A program made the translations under genes and the position numbers. Positions 16,597 to 25,578 of a stretch of DNA of 64,000 bases are shown in pieces (position 1 is the first letter of the stretch; every line of letters starts with the position of its first letter). This DNA is from Sporofaciens musculi (GTDB taxonomy: Bacteria > Bacillota > Clostridia > Lachnospirales > Lachnospiraceae). The notes beneath the pieces are model-generated. The model saw only the letters and a program-made list of their open reading frames with translations, had not been told where the DNA came from and searched no databases. The stretch covers positions 4,278,501 through 4,342,500 of the forward strand of contig NZ_WUQX01000001.1 in the NCBI RefSeq assembly GCF_009830285.1. The letters run 5' to 3'.

Positions 16597-17571
16597 TCAG
16601 CCGCCGATTTCAACCATCCTTCTGCACTCCGTCACTCCTTCCTCCGTCTCAAAACAGTGCATCTTAGGCTTACGGATAACAGCCTCCCAAATGGCGCCTT
16701 TAATCTCCTGATAGGCGCCCTCCCTAACCACACGTCTCAAATCTACACAATCTCCATAGCACAGACATGGCTTTAACTCCCCTTTGGCCGTAAGACGGAT
16801 TCGATTACAGGAAGCGCAGAACTTTCTGTGGACAGCACAGATAAAACCAACACACCCTTCAAATCCTGGAATCCGGTAGTAAACAGCAGGCCCGTTTCCA
16901 TGTATCCTGTCATCTTTCTCCATTTGGGGATATTTCTTCCGTAGCATAGAAAGTATTTCGTTTCCATCGACTCCTTTTTGTTTCTCTCCAAAACCGATTG
17001 GCATTAGCTCAATAAACCTCACATCCACAGGTATCTCCCTGGCAAATCCGGTAAGAGCCTCCCATTCAGAATCATTCACCCCTCTTTGCAGCACCGTGTT
17101 GATTTTCACCCGAAGCCCGCTTTCTACTGCCTTATAAATACCTTCCCTCACTCTCTCAAGCTCATCTAATCCTGTAATCTGCTGATATAGGTCTGCATTT
17201 AAGGTATCCAGACTGATATTCACCCCATCAAGACCATTTTCCAGAAGCTCATCTAAAAAATCTCCAAGAAGAACACCGTTGGTAGTAAGGGTTACCTGCT
17301 CAACCTTGGGAATTCTCCGAAGCCGCCCTATAAGCTTCGGGCATCCACGGCGAACCAAAGGCTCGCCGCCTGTAATCTTAAAGCGCCGGATTCCCAACTC
17401 TGCCGCCGCCTGACTGACCAGCTCTATTTCCTCGAAGGTAAGCAGCTCCCTTGCAGGCGACAAGGCAATTCCCTCTGGCATACAATACCTGCACCGCAGA
17501 TTACACCGGTCCGTGACAGAGATACGCATATAGTCAATCTCCCTGCCCAAGCTGTCTCTCATAACTTCCAC
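16597..17571 (-). CDS. moaA: GTP 3',8-cyclase
   Basis: This 324-residue radical SAM enzyme converts GTP to 3',8-cyclo-GTP in the first step of molybdenum cofactor synthesis. The SAM cluster cysteines are C23, C27 and C30 (CNLRCRYC). The second cluster uses CASCNRIRL and the downstream CLCYG. The essential C-terminal Gly-Gly tail is present (EIGG). Family blocks [16 protein letters not shown] and VNISLDTL are intact. It overlaps the 3' end of moaC by 38 bases, so the two early-step genes are coupled. Confidence 0.95.
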   Translation of the reverse strand: MEVMRDSLGREIDYMRISVTDRCNLRCRYCMPEGIALSPARELLTFEEIELVSQAAAELGIRRFKITGGEPLVRRGCPKLIGRLRRIPKVEQVTLTTNGVLLGDFLDELLENGLDGVNISLDTLNADLYQQITGLDELERVREGIYKAVESGLRVKINTVLQRGVNDSEWEALTGFAREIPVDVRFIELMPIGFGEKQKGVDGNEILSMLRKKYPQMEKDDRIHGNGPAVYYRIPGFEGCVGFICAVHRKFCASCNRIRLTAKGELKPCLCYGDCVDLRRVVREGAYQEIKGAIWEAVIRKPKMHCFETEEGVTECRRMVEIGG

Positions 17572-18022
17572 TCTTTCCGCCGGTCTTTTTTTCCAGACAG
17601 ATATTATGTATCTCCATGCCTCTGTCCATAGCTTTGCACATATCGTATATGGTAAGAAGCGCCACCGATACTCCGGTCAGCGCCTCCATCTCCACCCCCG
17701 TCTTTCCTGCCACCCTTACGGTGCAGACCGCCTCAATCTCACATTCTTCCTTCAGCAAATGAAAATCAACGGACGCCTTGGTTATCTTAAGGACATGACA
17801 CAAAGGAATCAGGTTTGCTGTCTGCTTTGCTGCCATAATTCCCGCAATCCTGGCAACTCCCAGTACATCACCCTTGGCGGCGGTTCCCTTTTCCACCGCC
17901 TCGTACACCGCCTTGCTGACTCGGATTCTGCCTCTTGCCTGCGCTGTACGGTCAGTGACCTCTTTTTGGGTCACATCCACCATAATTGCATTGCCTTCCC
18001 TGTCAAAATGACTTAACTCCAT
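17534..18022 (-). CDS. moaC: Cyclic pyranopterin monophosphate synthase
   Basis: This 162-residue enzyme turns cyclo-GTP into cyclic pyranopterin monophosphate, the second step of the pathway. [29 protein letters not shown] and the active-site region [24 protein letters not shown] are all typical. Length and start are standard (ATG at 18022, just after the previous gene with a three-base gap). The C-terminal 12 codons overlap moaA. Confidence 0.95.
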   Translation of the reverse strand: MELSHFDREGNAIMVDVTQKEVTDRTAQARGRIRVSKAVYEAVEKGTAAKGDVLGVARIAGIMAAKQTANLIPLCHVLKITKASVDFHLLKEECEIEAVCTVRVAGKTGVEMEALTGVSVALLTIYDMCKAMDRGMEIHNICLEKKTGGKSGSYERQLGQGD

Positions 18023-18025
18023 CTA

Positions 18026-19108
18026 TCAAGCGCCTCCCTTCCCAAACCCACAGTTTGGAAACGTACATACTGGGCAGGACAGGCATAACCCGCCTTCGCC
18101 CAATACAGAAATGTCCTCTGCCTCCAAGGTTTCTCCTGCCATAATCCGCGGAAGCGCCAGATCAAAAATGGTACGTTTCGCGTACATCACACATCCTGGA
18201 AGTCCCATAATAACAATGTCCCCCGCAGAGCCGAGCTTTTGTTCTTTGCACTTATCTCCACAGACAGGCGCCTCCTCTCTTTCCAGGTACGCCAACAGAA
18301 ACATAGCCCCCGGCAGCACAGGAGCGCCGTAAGTCACAATTCTTGCCCCTGTATTTCTGATGGCGAGAGGCGTGCGGTCATCTGGGTCTACACTCATACC
18401 TCCTGTACAGAGAATCAGGTCAGTCCCCTGGTCTGCCAGCCTTCGGATACAGGCTGTAATCCTTTCGTGATTGTCGTCGCTTAACTCATGTCCCACAAGC
18501 TCTACGTCGTATTCTGAGAGTTTTTCCTTGATTACAGGGGTAAAGGTATCCTGAATCCGCCCATGATAGACCTCATTTCCCGTGGTTACAATCCCCGCCT
18601 TCTTATGCAGATAGGGCTTCAGCTCAAAAATCGGGCCGCCGCAAACTGCCTTTGCCTGCTCCATCTTCTCTTTCTCAATCACAAGGGGAATAATCCTTGT
18701 CCCCGCAATCTTATCTCCCGCCTTTACAGGAAAATTCCCATGTCTGGAAGCAATCATCATCTCACCTAATGCATTGACATGGTTCAGGCGTTCTCGGTCC
18801 ACCTTCAGCAGTCCATCGCAGCTTGCAATGACCTCAATCTTACCCTCTTTTACCTCTGACGGATGCATATGCTCATTTTCACAGAGAGAATAAAGGAGCA
18901 ATGCCGCCTCATTTTCATGAAGCATGTTTTCCTCTTTTTCCCAGATATAAATATGATCTTTTCCCATACTCAAAAGAACAGAAATATCCTCTTCTCGAAT
19001 CACATGCCCTTTGCGAAATACTGCATCCTTCGTCACACCTCTGATAATCTGGGTTACATCATGACAGAGCACCTGTCCTACCGCGTCCGTGGTCTTAATC
19101 TCTTTCAT
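18026..19108 (-). CDS. MoeA-like molybdopterin-binding protein with Cys-rich C-terminal tail
   Basis: This protein has about 360 residues. The central molybdopterin-binding domain (GIVTTGNEVYHGRI, LILCTGGMSVDPDDRTP, GLPGCVMYAKRTIFD) resembles MoeA/MogA, but the N-terminal MoeA domains are reduced. The C-terminus ends in CLSCPVCTFPNCGFGKG, four cysteines that could hold a metal. Such proteins occur beside Mo hydroxylase genes in Clostridia and may act in a special Mo or Se cofactor step. That role is inference. An open frame runs to 19165. The ATG at 19108 is preferred because it avoids a 26-base overlap with mobB and has AGAGAG upstream. Confidence 0.75.
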   Translation of the reverse strand: MKEIKTTDAVGQVLCHDVTQIIRGVTKDAVFRKGHVIREEDISVLLSMGKDHIYIWEKEENMLHENEAALLLYSLCENEHMHPSEVKEGKIEVIASCDGLLKVDRERLNHVNALGEMMIASRHGNFPVKAGDKIAGTRIIPLVIEKEKMEQAKAVCGGPIFELKPYLHKKAGIVTTGNEVYHGRIQDTFTPVIKEKLSEYDVELVGHELSDDNHERITACIRRLADQGTDLILCTGGMSVDPDDRTPLAIRNTGARIVTYGAPVLPGAMFLLAYLEREEAPVCGDKCKEQKLGSAGDIVIMGLPGCVMYAKRTIFDLALPRIMAGETLEAEDISVLGEGGLCLSCPVCTFPNCGFGKGGA

Positions 19109-19139
19109 CGTATTCTCTCTTTTCATCTGTTTCGTATCT

Positions 19140-19649
19140 TCATCTTCTGTTTCGTATCTTCTCAATTATCCGCTGAATCTCCTCAAATCCGGCTGTTTCC
19201 TCCTTGTATTCTGTCCTGTCTCTGTCCGTCACAATCAGAAAACGCCCCATCGGATTGGAGACGGGAGCTCTTGAAATTCCTTCTCGGATTACCTCAATCT
19301 TGGGATAACTGCTTTCCTTCATCCCCTCTATGAAAATAATATCAGCCTCCGGAAACATTCTGATCAGGTCTTTCTCATTCTCTTTGAAGCCTGTCTTATG
19401 GACAAAAATACGAAAATCTGAAAAAACCGCCGTTCCATAGGCGCCGGCTTCCTTGAGCCGGTAACTGTCCGTCCCGCAAGCGTCGCAGGTAAAGTCATGG
19501 CCGTCATGCTTAATGACCGCCACTTTCATTCCTTCTTTTGACAGTTCTCCCACAAGCCTTGACAGTAATGTGGTTTTTCCTGAGTTCTTCACTCCGCAGA
19601 CAGCCACAAGCCTCTGCCTTTTCTTTTCCGTTACAGCAGTATCACCCAT
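19140..19649 (-). CDS. mobB: Molybdopterin-guanine dinucleotide biosynthesis adapter protein
   Basis: This 169-residue P-loop GTPase assists MobA in attaching GMP to molybdopterin. Walker A is GVKNSGKTT (residues 19-27), followed by VAVIKHDGHDF and the DIIFIEGMKES block typical of MobB. The gene lies within the molybdenum operon and overlaps moeA by 19 bases. Its presence with mobA implies that the organism makes MGD rather than only the bare molybdopterin form. Confidence 0.92.
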   Translation of the reverse strand: MGDTAVTEKKRQRLVAVCGVKNSGKTTLLSRLVGELSKEGMKVAVIKHDGHDFTCDACGTDSYRLKEAGAYGTAVFSDFRIFVHKTGFKENEKDLIRMFPEADIIFIEGMKESSYPKIEVIREGISRAPVSNPMGRFLIVTDRDRTEYKEETAGFEEIQRIIEKIRNRR

Positions 19650-20842
19650 ACCCTGTCCCCCTCTGAAAGTCTGGGCGTCCCTGCGGGAAGCTCAATCAGG
19701 CAGTTACAGCCGCACATAGAGCTTAAGATTCCCGATGCATTTGAGCCATTGGGAATCCGTACCTTACCGTCCTCGTAGTATGCCCGTACATATCTGTCCA
19801 CTGTGCTTTTTTTCGGAAACGTACTTTCTGATACTGCCTGGCTTCTCTTAAGCATCAGTTCCTTTTTTTGAGACATTTTCCCAAGAAGGGGGCGAACCAA
19901 GAGCTCAAGATTCACCGCAGCGCCAAAAGGATTTCCTGACAGACAGATTAGAAGCCCTCCCTGATACTGCGCGCACAGGGTCGGCATCCCTGGTTTTACG
20001 GCAACCCGCCAGAAAATCCGTTCACACCCCAGACGTTTTACTACATCATGCATAATATCTTTTTTCCCCACAGACACTCCGCCAGTAGTCACAATGATAT
20101 CCGCCTGCTTTTTTGTTTCTTCAATCCATGCCGCCACGTCCTTCGCATCGTCCCCCAACCGTCCTGTGCGAACCACATTCATCCCAAGGGTTGTCAATCT
20201 TGTCACCAGTGTATACAGGTTGGAATCATAGATTTTTCCTTCTAAAAGAGTCTCGCCTGGAAGCAAAATCTCATCCCCTGTGGTAAGCACCGCCACTCTC
20301 GGCCTTCGGTACACCTTCACCTGCTTTAGACCAAGGCTTGCCAAAATCCCTGCCTCCACAGAGCCTAACGCCATGTCCTTGCTTAAAAGCTTTGTACCTG
20401 CCTTGTAGTCCTCGCCTGCATAGCAGTAATTCTCATATGCCCCAATAACTTCATAGAACTCTGCCACCGCTTCGCCGTAGTCCGTATCCTCCTGGCCGAC
20501 AACACAGTCTGCCCCCTTGGGAATGGGCGCGCCTGTCATGATACGCACCGCCGTCCCACTGGTTACACATCTTCGGCTGACACAGCCTGCATTTACTTCG
20601 TCAATGACAGTCAGCCTTACGGGACATTCCTTTGACGCTTTTGCGATATCCTCGCTTCGCACCGCGTAGCCGTCCAAAGGCGAACGGGGAAAGGGCGGCT
20701 GGTCATGCCCTGCAAAAATGTCCTCGGCAAGCACCCTGCCTTCCACATCCCATAAAGGAATAGCTTCTGTCTCCTCTATCTTCTTTACCCTGTCAAGCAG
20801 CAGGCTTTGCGCCTGCTCAAGTCTCAATATCTGTCCTGCCAT
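19631..20842 (-). CDS. moeA: Molybdopterin molybdenumtransferase
   Basis: This 403-residue, full-length four-domain MoeA inserts Mo into adenylylated molybdopterin. Seen: SPLDGYAVRSED near residue 54, GTAVRIMTGAPIPKGAD, VAVLTTGDEI, IIVTTGGVSVGKKD and the active-site loop KPGMPTL, then LSGNPFGA near the end. It overlaps mobA upstream by 19 bases and mobB downstream by 19 bases, so the three genes form a tightly coupled unit. The adenylylating partner is presumably the MOSC-MogA fusion. Confidence 0.95.
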   Translation of the reverse strand: MAGQILRLEQAQSLLLDRVKKIEETEAIPLWDVEGRVLAEDIFAGHDQPPFPRSPLDGYAVRSEDIAKASKECPVRLTVIDEVNAGCVSRRCVTSGTAVRIMTGAPIPKGADCVVGQEDTDYGEAVAEFYEVIGAYENYCYAGEDYKAGTKLLSKDMALGSVEAGILASLGLKQVKVYRRPRVAVLTTGDEILLPGETLLEGKIYDSNLYTLVTRLTTLGMNVVRTGRLGDDAKDVAAWIEETKKQADIIVTTGGVSVGKKDIMHDVVKRLGCERIFWRVAVKPGMPTLCAQYQGGLLICLSGNPFGAAVNLELLVRPLLGKMSQKKELMLKRSQAVSESTFPKKSTVDRYVRAYYEDGKVRIPNGSNASGILSSMCGCNCLIELPAGTPRLSEGDRVWVILL

Positions 20843-21426
20843 CTTAGCCTTGTATACTCCTCCATTGTATTAATATTCTGAAGCATTTCTTCAAAACAGC
20901 TCATTCCTGTGACGTCTGCGTATAAGATATTCAGACGCTTAAGCGCATTCCTGACCCGATAATCGCCTTCTTCAAGCTGCACCTTTAGCACATCCCCTAT
21001 CTTTGTCTGATAAATAGCCGCCAGCGGATGGATACATCCCCCAGTCACAGGAACCACTCCGTCGTAAACTGCCACAGCGTCTTTCTTTCCTTGAAGCTGA
21101 TTTTTTAAATAACGGAACAACTCTATTTTCAAAAAAGGCATGTCGCAGGCTGCAATCAGCATCCAATCACAAGTACACGCCCTAAGACCTGAGTACAGTC
21201 CGCCTATTGGCCCACAGTTTGGGTAAACGTCCATGACAATGGGACATTCACTGTGGTTCTCCTGTATTTCCTGCCCGTAAGACAGCCATACGCATGAAAC
21301 CTCTTTTTTTAATTCCTTTCTTAGAAGCTGTGTGAAGGTTTCATTCTCATATGTAAAGCTTCCCTTGTGTCTGCCTCCCATTCTCAAGCTCTTGCCGCCA
21401 GCCAGAATCAGTCCTTCTGCATCCAT
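20824..21426 (-). CDS. mobA: Molybdenum cofactor guanylyltransferase
   Basis: This 200-residue nucleotidyltransferase joins GMP to Mo-molybdopterin. The GTP-binding start LILAGGKSLRMGG lies at residues 6-18 and ACDMPFL near residue 95, the metal-binding Asp motif. The ATG at 21426 is preferred over 21477 because AAGGGTGG precedes it and MobA proteins normally begin a few residues before the LAGG motif. It is the first gene of the ten-gene leftward molybdenum block. No strong promoter could be fixed, although a 12-bp direct repeat lies in the upstream region. Confidence 0.9.
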   Translation of the reverse strand: MDAEGLILAGGKSLRMGGRHKGSFTYENETFTQLLRKELKKEVSCVWLSYGQEIQENHSECPIVMDVYPNCGPIGGLYSGLRACTCDWMLIAACDMPFLKIELFRYLKNQLQGKKDAVAVYDGVVPVTGGCIHPLAAIYQTKIGDVLKVQLEEGDYRVRNALKRLNILYADVTGMSCFEEMLQNINTMEEYTRLRWQDRY

Positions 21427-21483
21427 GGCTACACCACCCTTCCCAAACTCCCCAATGGCTGTCATTTTATTTATCATAACATA

Positions 21484-21534
21484 TTTTTCTAAATCTCGAC
21501 ATGCTTTATCTGAAAAAGTAGATTTTTCTAAATC
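21484..21534. repeat. 12-bp direct repeat between divergent mobA and PHP-helicase genes
   Basis: TTTTTCTAAATC occurs at 21484-21495 and at 21523-21534, 39 bases apart (close to four helical turns). Both copies lie between the two divergent transcripts and next to the -35 of the rightward promoter, so they could be binding sites of one regulator. This is inference from position only. Confidence 0.45.
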
Positions 21535-21537
21535 CTC

Positions 21538-21566
21538 TTGACCTTAGCCCTCATTCTATCTATGAT
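21538..21566 (+). promoter_or_regulatory. Sigma-A promoter of the PHP-helicase gene
   Basis: TTGACC (21538-21543), a 17-base spacer and TATGAT (21561-21566). The start of transcription would be near 21573, with the ATG at 21602 following GAGGTATTCC. Confidence 0.8.
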
Positions 21567-21601
21567 TGTAATATATCAAGATTCGGAAAAGAGGTATTCC
21601 T

Positions 21602-24600
21602 ATGCATATAGCAGATTTACATATTCATTCCCGCTACTCACGGGCAACCAGCAAGGACTGTACTCCGGAAGTCCTGGATTTGTGGGCAAGACGAAAAGGC
21701 ATCAGCATTGTGGGAAGCGGAGATTTCACCCATCCAGCATGGCGCCATGAGCTTGAGGAAAAGCTTGCGCCCACAGGAAACGGACTCTACGTGTTAAAAG
21801 ACGAGTACCGACTCAAAGACCCTTTCCTTGGAGATACCATACAGCCTCATTTCGTCATTACCGGAGAAATCAGCTCCATTTATAAAAAATATGATAAGGT
21901 GCGGAAGGTGCACAGCCTGATTCTGCTGCCTGGTCTTGAGGATGCCGAGAACATTTCCCACAAACTGGAAGCCATCGGCAATATCCACTCCGACGGACGG
22001 CCTATCCTGGGCTTAGACTGTCACGACCTGCTGGAGATTCTTCTGGAAATGTGCCCTGAAGCAGTATATGTGCCCGCCCATATCTGGACGCCTCACTTTT
22101 CTCTGTTCGGCGCTTTTTCAGGCTTTGATTCTGTGGAGGAGTGTTACGGGGATTTGTCCTCACATATCCATGCAATGGAGACAGGGCTTTCCTCTGACCC
22201 GCCTATGAACTGGCGGGTTTCTGCCCTTGACCACTACCAGCTTATCTCGAATTCAGACGCTCATTCCCCTGCTAAGCTTGGGCGGGAAGCCAACCTTCTG
22301 GATATCCCTTTGTCCTACGAGGGGTTAAGGGACGCGATTCAGACCGGAAAAGGGCTTAAGGGAACCATTGAATTTTTTCCGGAGGAGGGCAAATATCATT
22401 ATGACGGACACCGGAAATGCGGCATCTGCCTCGCCCCTGGGGATGCGGAAAAATATGGAGGCGTCTGCCCTGTATGCGGACGGAAGCTGACCATCGGGGT
22501 ATCCCACCGTATTGAGCAGATGGCTGACAGAGCTGAAGGCTATGTAAATGACCATGCCGCCCGCTTTGAAAGCCTGGTTCCCCTGCCTGAAATCATCGGC
22601 GCCTCCGCAGGTTACTCTTCTGCAAGCGTCAAGGTACAAAGAGAGTATCAGAATATGCTTAAGAAACTGGGGCCAGAGTTCTCTATACTGAGGGAGATTC
22701 CCCTTGAGGAAATCCGCAGCGTGTCTGGTATCCTAATCTCAGAAGGCATCGGAAGGCTAAGAGAAGGACAGGTGACCAGAATTCCTGGCTTCGATGGACA
22801 ATACGGCACCATCCGCCTCTTTACCCAGGAAGAAATAGACCGTCTGGACGGACAGTTGAGTCTGTTTGACGGGCAAACGAACCTTATTCCTGAAGGCGAG
22901 ACAAGCACTCAGTCCTTAGGACAAGCTCTAAAGCCGGATATCCTGCCGAAAAAGGCGGCATGTGAAAAGGCTTTAGAATCACTTCAAGCTTCTCTAACAA
23001 CTGAACGCCCGCAGAAAACTGTAAATGAGAGCCAACGACAGGCCATAGAGGCCATTGACCGTATTACTCTGGTAACGGCAGGTCCTGGAACCGGCAAGAC
23101 CCACACTCTCGTCTCCCACATTCTGCATCTTCTGGAGACAAGGAGGATCAAGCCCTCCTGCATCACGGCAGTTACCTTTACCAATCAAGCTGCTTTAGAA
23201 ATGCGGGAGCGTATCCGAAAACAACTTGGAAAAAGTACTGCCCCAAGGAAGCTTACCATTGGAACTTTCCACTCTATTGCCTGGAAGCTTCTTGAAGAAA
23301 ACGGTAACGAAGCATTCCTTGCAGGAGAAACAGAAACAAGGGATTTGGCAAGACAGCTTATAAAAGATTTCGGTCTGGATATGAGTGTCTCCCGATTTCT
23401 GAATGTCGTATCAAATTACAAAACAAAACCTTACCGGCCCTTAGGCGCAGAAAATGAGGCAGCAACACCTCACCTTGCAGACGCATTGGAGGCATATCAG
23501 AATTTTCTTAAGGAATGGAACTTACTGGATTTTGACGACATACTAATAGAAGCCCTAAGCATTGCCCGAAACAACCCTCGCTTTTCCTATCTTCTGGTGG
23601 ACGAGTTTCAGGATATAAGCCCTCTTGAGTATGAACTTGTCAAGGCATGGAATGAAGGCGGAAAAGAGCTATTTGTCATTGGAGATTCCGACCAGTCTAT
23701 CTATGGCTTCCGCGGCTCTGACGCAGGCTGTTTTAAACGCCTGACAGAAGATTTCCCCAATGTCCGCCAGATTGTCCTTGAAGAAAACTATCGCTCAACG
23801 CCTCAGATTCTAACCTTTGCGTCAGAAATTATTTCAGAAAATCCAGGGGGTATCAGAAGCTTACATCCAAACCGACCGGACGGTAAACCAGTCAGGCTTG
23901 TAACGGCGGACAGCGCTGCGTCTGAAGCTATTTTCATAGCCAAAGAGGTCAACCGTCTGGCAGGAGGAATCGGAATGCTGGAGGCCCAGGAAGTCTTTCC
24001 CGAAAATGAAGGCCGTATCCAGAGCTTTGACGACATTGCAATCCTGTACCGAACCCACCGCCAGGCGGAGCTTTTGGAGAGCTGTCTTAGAAAAGAGGGC
24101 ATCCCCTATCTTGTCCAAGGAAGGGACGATTACCTGACTGAACCTGCTGTCAGAGGAACCATAAGCTTCTTTCAAAGCCTGCTGCATCAGGGAAACCGTC
24201 TGGCAGGGCAGACAGCCTTAAAACTTCTATGGAACCTTGAGGAAGGGGAGTTGACGAATAGCATCTTTGATAATATGGCAGAGAAATATATGCCGTCGCT
24301 GAAAAAGAAAAAACCTATAAAGATCCTGGAGGAGTGGGTATCGGATTTGCATCTGGAAAAGGACAAAGCCCTACAAAAGCTGTGCCAGACAGCTATCTAC
24401 TATCCGACAATGGCAGATTTTCTGGAGGCATTGGAGTTTGGGGTGGAAAGCGATTTGAAACGCTGCGGAAATAAACAATACAAATCCGGCGCTGTCACAC
24501 TTATGACTCTCCACGGCTCAAAGGGTCGGGAGTTTCCGGCGGTTCTCATCTTCGGAGCCAGGAAAGGACTGATTCCATTTGAAAATGGACAGCATACAAC

Positions 24601-24796
24601 GGACATAGAGGAAGAACGCCGTCTGTTCTATGTAGGCGTTACCAGGGCGAAGGAAACTCTGATTCTCACCACCTCAAAAGAAGAATCATCATTTTTGAAG
24701 GATTTGCCGAAAGAGCTGGTTCAAAAGGAAAAGGCCAGACAATATAAAAATGAAGGGAACGGTAAACAGATGAATCTGTTTGATTTTATGAAATAA
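21602..24796 (+). CDS. PHP-domain phosphoesterase fused to UvrD/Rep-type DNA helicase
   Basis: This 1064-residue two-part protein has a PHP phosphoesterase with metal motif DLHIHS (residues 5-10) and later His/Asp sites (ISNSDAHSP) in residues 1-400. A four-cysteine zinc knuckle (CGIC and CPVCG, near 273-295) sits within it. Residues about 460-1050 are an SF1A helicase: GPGTGKTHT (near 494), TFTNQAALEMRERI, LLVDEFQDISPLE, GDSDQSIYGFRGSD, LMTLHGSKGREF and FYVGVTRAKETL. Probably it unwinds DNA and trims or cleaves phosphodiesters in repair. Free-standing PHP relatives (TIGR00375) and UvrD helicases are known, so the fusion links the two activities. The pathway is unknown. Confidence 0.92.
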   Translation: MHIADLHIHSRYSRATSKDCTPEVLDLWARRKGISIVGSGDFTHPAWRHELEEKLAPTGNGLYVLKDEYRLKDPFLGDTIQPHFVITGEISSIYKKYDKVRKVHSLILLPGLEDAENISHKLEAIGNIHSDGRPILGLDCHDLLEILLEMCPEAVYVPAHIWTPHFSLFGAFSGFDSVEECYGDLSSHIHAMETGLSSDPPMNWRVSALDHYQLISNSDAHSPAKLGREANLLDIPLSYEGLRDAIQTGKGLKGTIEFFPEEGKYHYDGHRKCGICLAPGDAEKYGGVCPVCGRKLTIGVSHRIEQMADRAEGYVNDHAARFESLVPLPEIIGASAGYSSASVKVQREYQNMLKKLGPEFSILREIPLEEIRSVSGILISEGIGRLREGQVTRIPGFDGQYGTIRLFTQEEIDRLDGQLSLFDGQTNLIPEGETSTQSLGQALKPDILPKKAACEKALESLQASLTTERPQKTVNESQRQAIEAIDRITLVTAGPGTGKTHTLVSHILHLLETRRIKPSCITAVTFTNQAALEMRERIRKQLGKSTAPRKLTIGTFHSIAWKLLEENGNEAFLAGETETRDLARQLIKDFGLDMSVSRFLNVVSNYKTKPYRPLGAENEAATPHLADALEAYQNFLKEWNLLDFDDILIEALSIARNNPRFSYLLVDEFQDISPLEYELVKAWNEGGKELFVIGDSDQSIYGFRGSDAGCFKRLTEDFPNVRQIVLEENYRSTPQILTFASEIISENPGGIRSLHPNRPDGKPVRLVTADSAASEAIFIAKEVNRLAGGIGMLEAQEVFPENEGRIQSFDDIAILYRTHRQAELLESCLRKEGIPYLVQGRDDYLTEPAVRGTISFFQSLLHQGNRLAGQTALKLLWNLEEGELTNSIFDNMAEKYMPSLKKKKPIKILEEWVSDLHLEKDKALQKLCQTAIYYPTMADFLEALEFGVESDLKRCGNKQYKSGAVTLMTLHGSKGREFPAVLIFGARKGLIPFENGQHTTDIEEERRLFYVGVTRAKETLILTTSKEESSFLKDLPKELVQKEKARQYKNEGNGKQMNLFDFMK

Positions 24797-24848
24797 AAAA
24801 GTCATTACTGACCACAGTGAAAAGCTGAAAAAAATTTTATAATGTCAA

Positions 24849-24882
24849 TCGTGCAAAGTCTATTTCCCCTGACTTTGCACGA
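24849..24882. terminator. Bidirectional terminator between the PHP-helicase gene and deoC
   Basis: The perfect 12-bp stem TCGTGCAAAGTC (24849-24860) / GACTTTGCACGA (24871-24882) has a ten-base loop, with A/T-rich sequence on both sides (TTATATTT to the right; ATTTTTTT further left on the opposite strand). It separates convergent genes. Confidence 0.8.
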
Positions 24883-24895
24883 TTATATTTACAGG

Positions 24896-25546
24896 CTATT
24901 CCTCCGCCTTCAGAAGCCTTATAAGCCTGCTGGTTCCAAGTCTATCGGCGCCAAGCCGCACAAATTCCTCTGCGTCTGCAAAGGACGAGATCCCTCCTGC
25001 CGCTTTCACCTTAACCCCTTTCCCTACATGCCGCTTCATCAGCTCTACATCCGCAAATGTAGCCCCTGCCGCAGAAAAACCGGTAGACGTTTTGATATAA
25101 TCCGCCCCCGCCCTGGTGACAATCTCACACATCTTAATCTTTTCCTCCTCTGTCAGAAGACAGGTCTCGATAATCACCTTTAAGATTCTATCTCCACACG
25201 CCTCCTTGACGGCACGAATCTCATCTTCCACCTCTTTATACCGCCGGTCTTTTAAAAAACCGACATTCACCACCATATCAATCTCCGACGCGCCCTTTTC
25301 AATGGCATCCCTCGCCTCAAATACTTTCACCTCTGTGGTACTGTAACCATTAGGAAAACCAATCACAGTACAGACTGGCAATTTCTGCCCTGCATACTGG
25401 GCCGCCTGCTTCACATACGCGGCAGGAATACATGCGGACGCCGCCCCATATTTCATGGCGTCCTCCAGAATCTCCCTAATCTCCTCCCAGGTTGCCGTCT
25501 GAGAAAGAAGGGTATGGTCAACATATTTCATTATTTCCTGATTCAT
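24896..25546 (-). CDS. deoC: Deoxyribose-phosphate aldolase
   Basis: This 216-residue class I aldolase splits 2-deoxyribose 5-phosphate into acetaldehyde and glyceraldehyde 3-phosphate. The Schiff-base lysine lies in [10 protein letters not shown] and the second catalytic lysine in [27 protein letters not shown] and EIDMVVNVG are family blocks. It is the last gene of a leftward nucleoside operon (udp, deoB, punA, deoC), acting after phosphopentomutase. Confidence 0.95.
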   Translation of the reverse strand: MNQEIMKYVDHTLLSQTATWEEIREILEDAMKYGAASACIPAAYVKQAAQYAGQKLPVCTVIGFPNGYSTTEVKVFEARDAIEKGASEIDMVVNVGFLKDRRYKEVEDEIRAVKEACGDRILKVIIETCLLTEEEKIKMCEIVTRAGADYIKTSTGFSAAGATFADVELMKRHVGKGVKVKAAGGISSFADAEEFVRLGADRLGTSRLIRLLKAEE

Positions 25547-25578
25547 TCTCTACCCTTTCAAAGCCTTAGCTCAAACTT

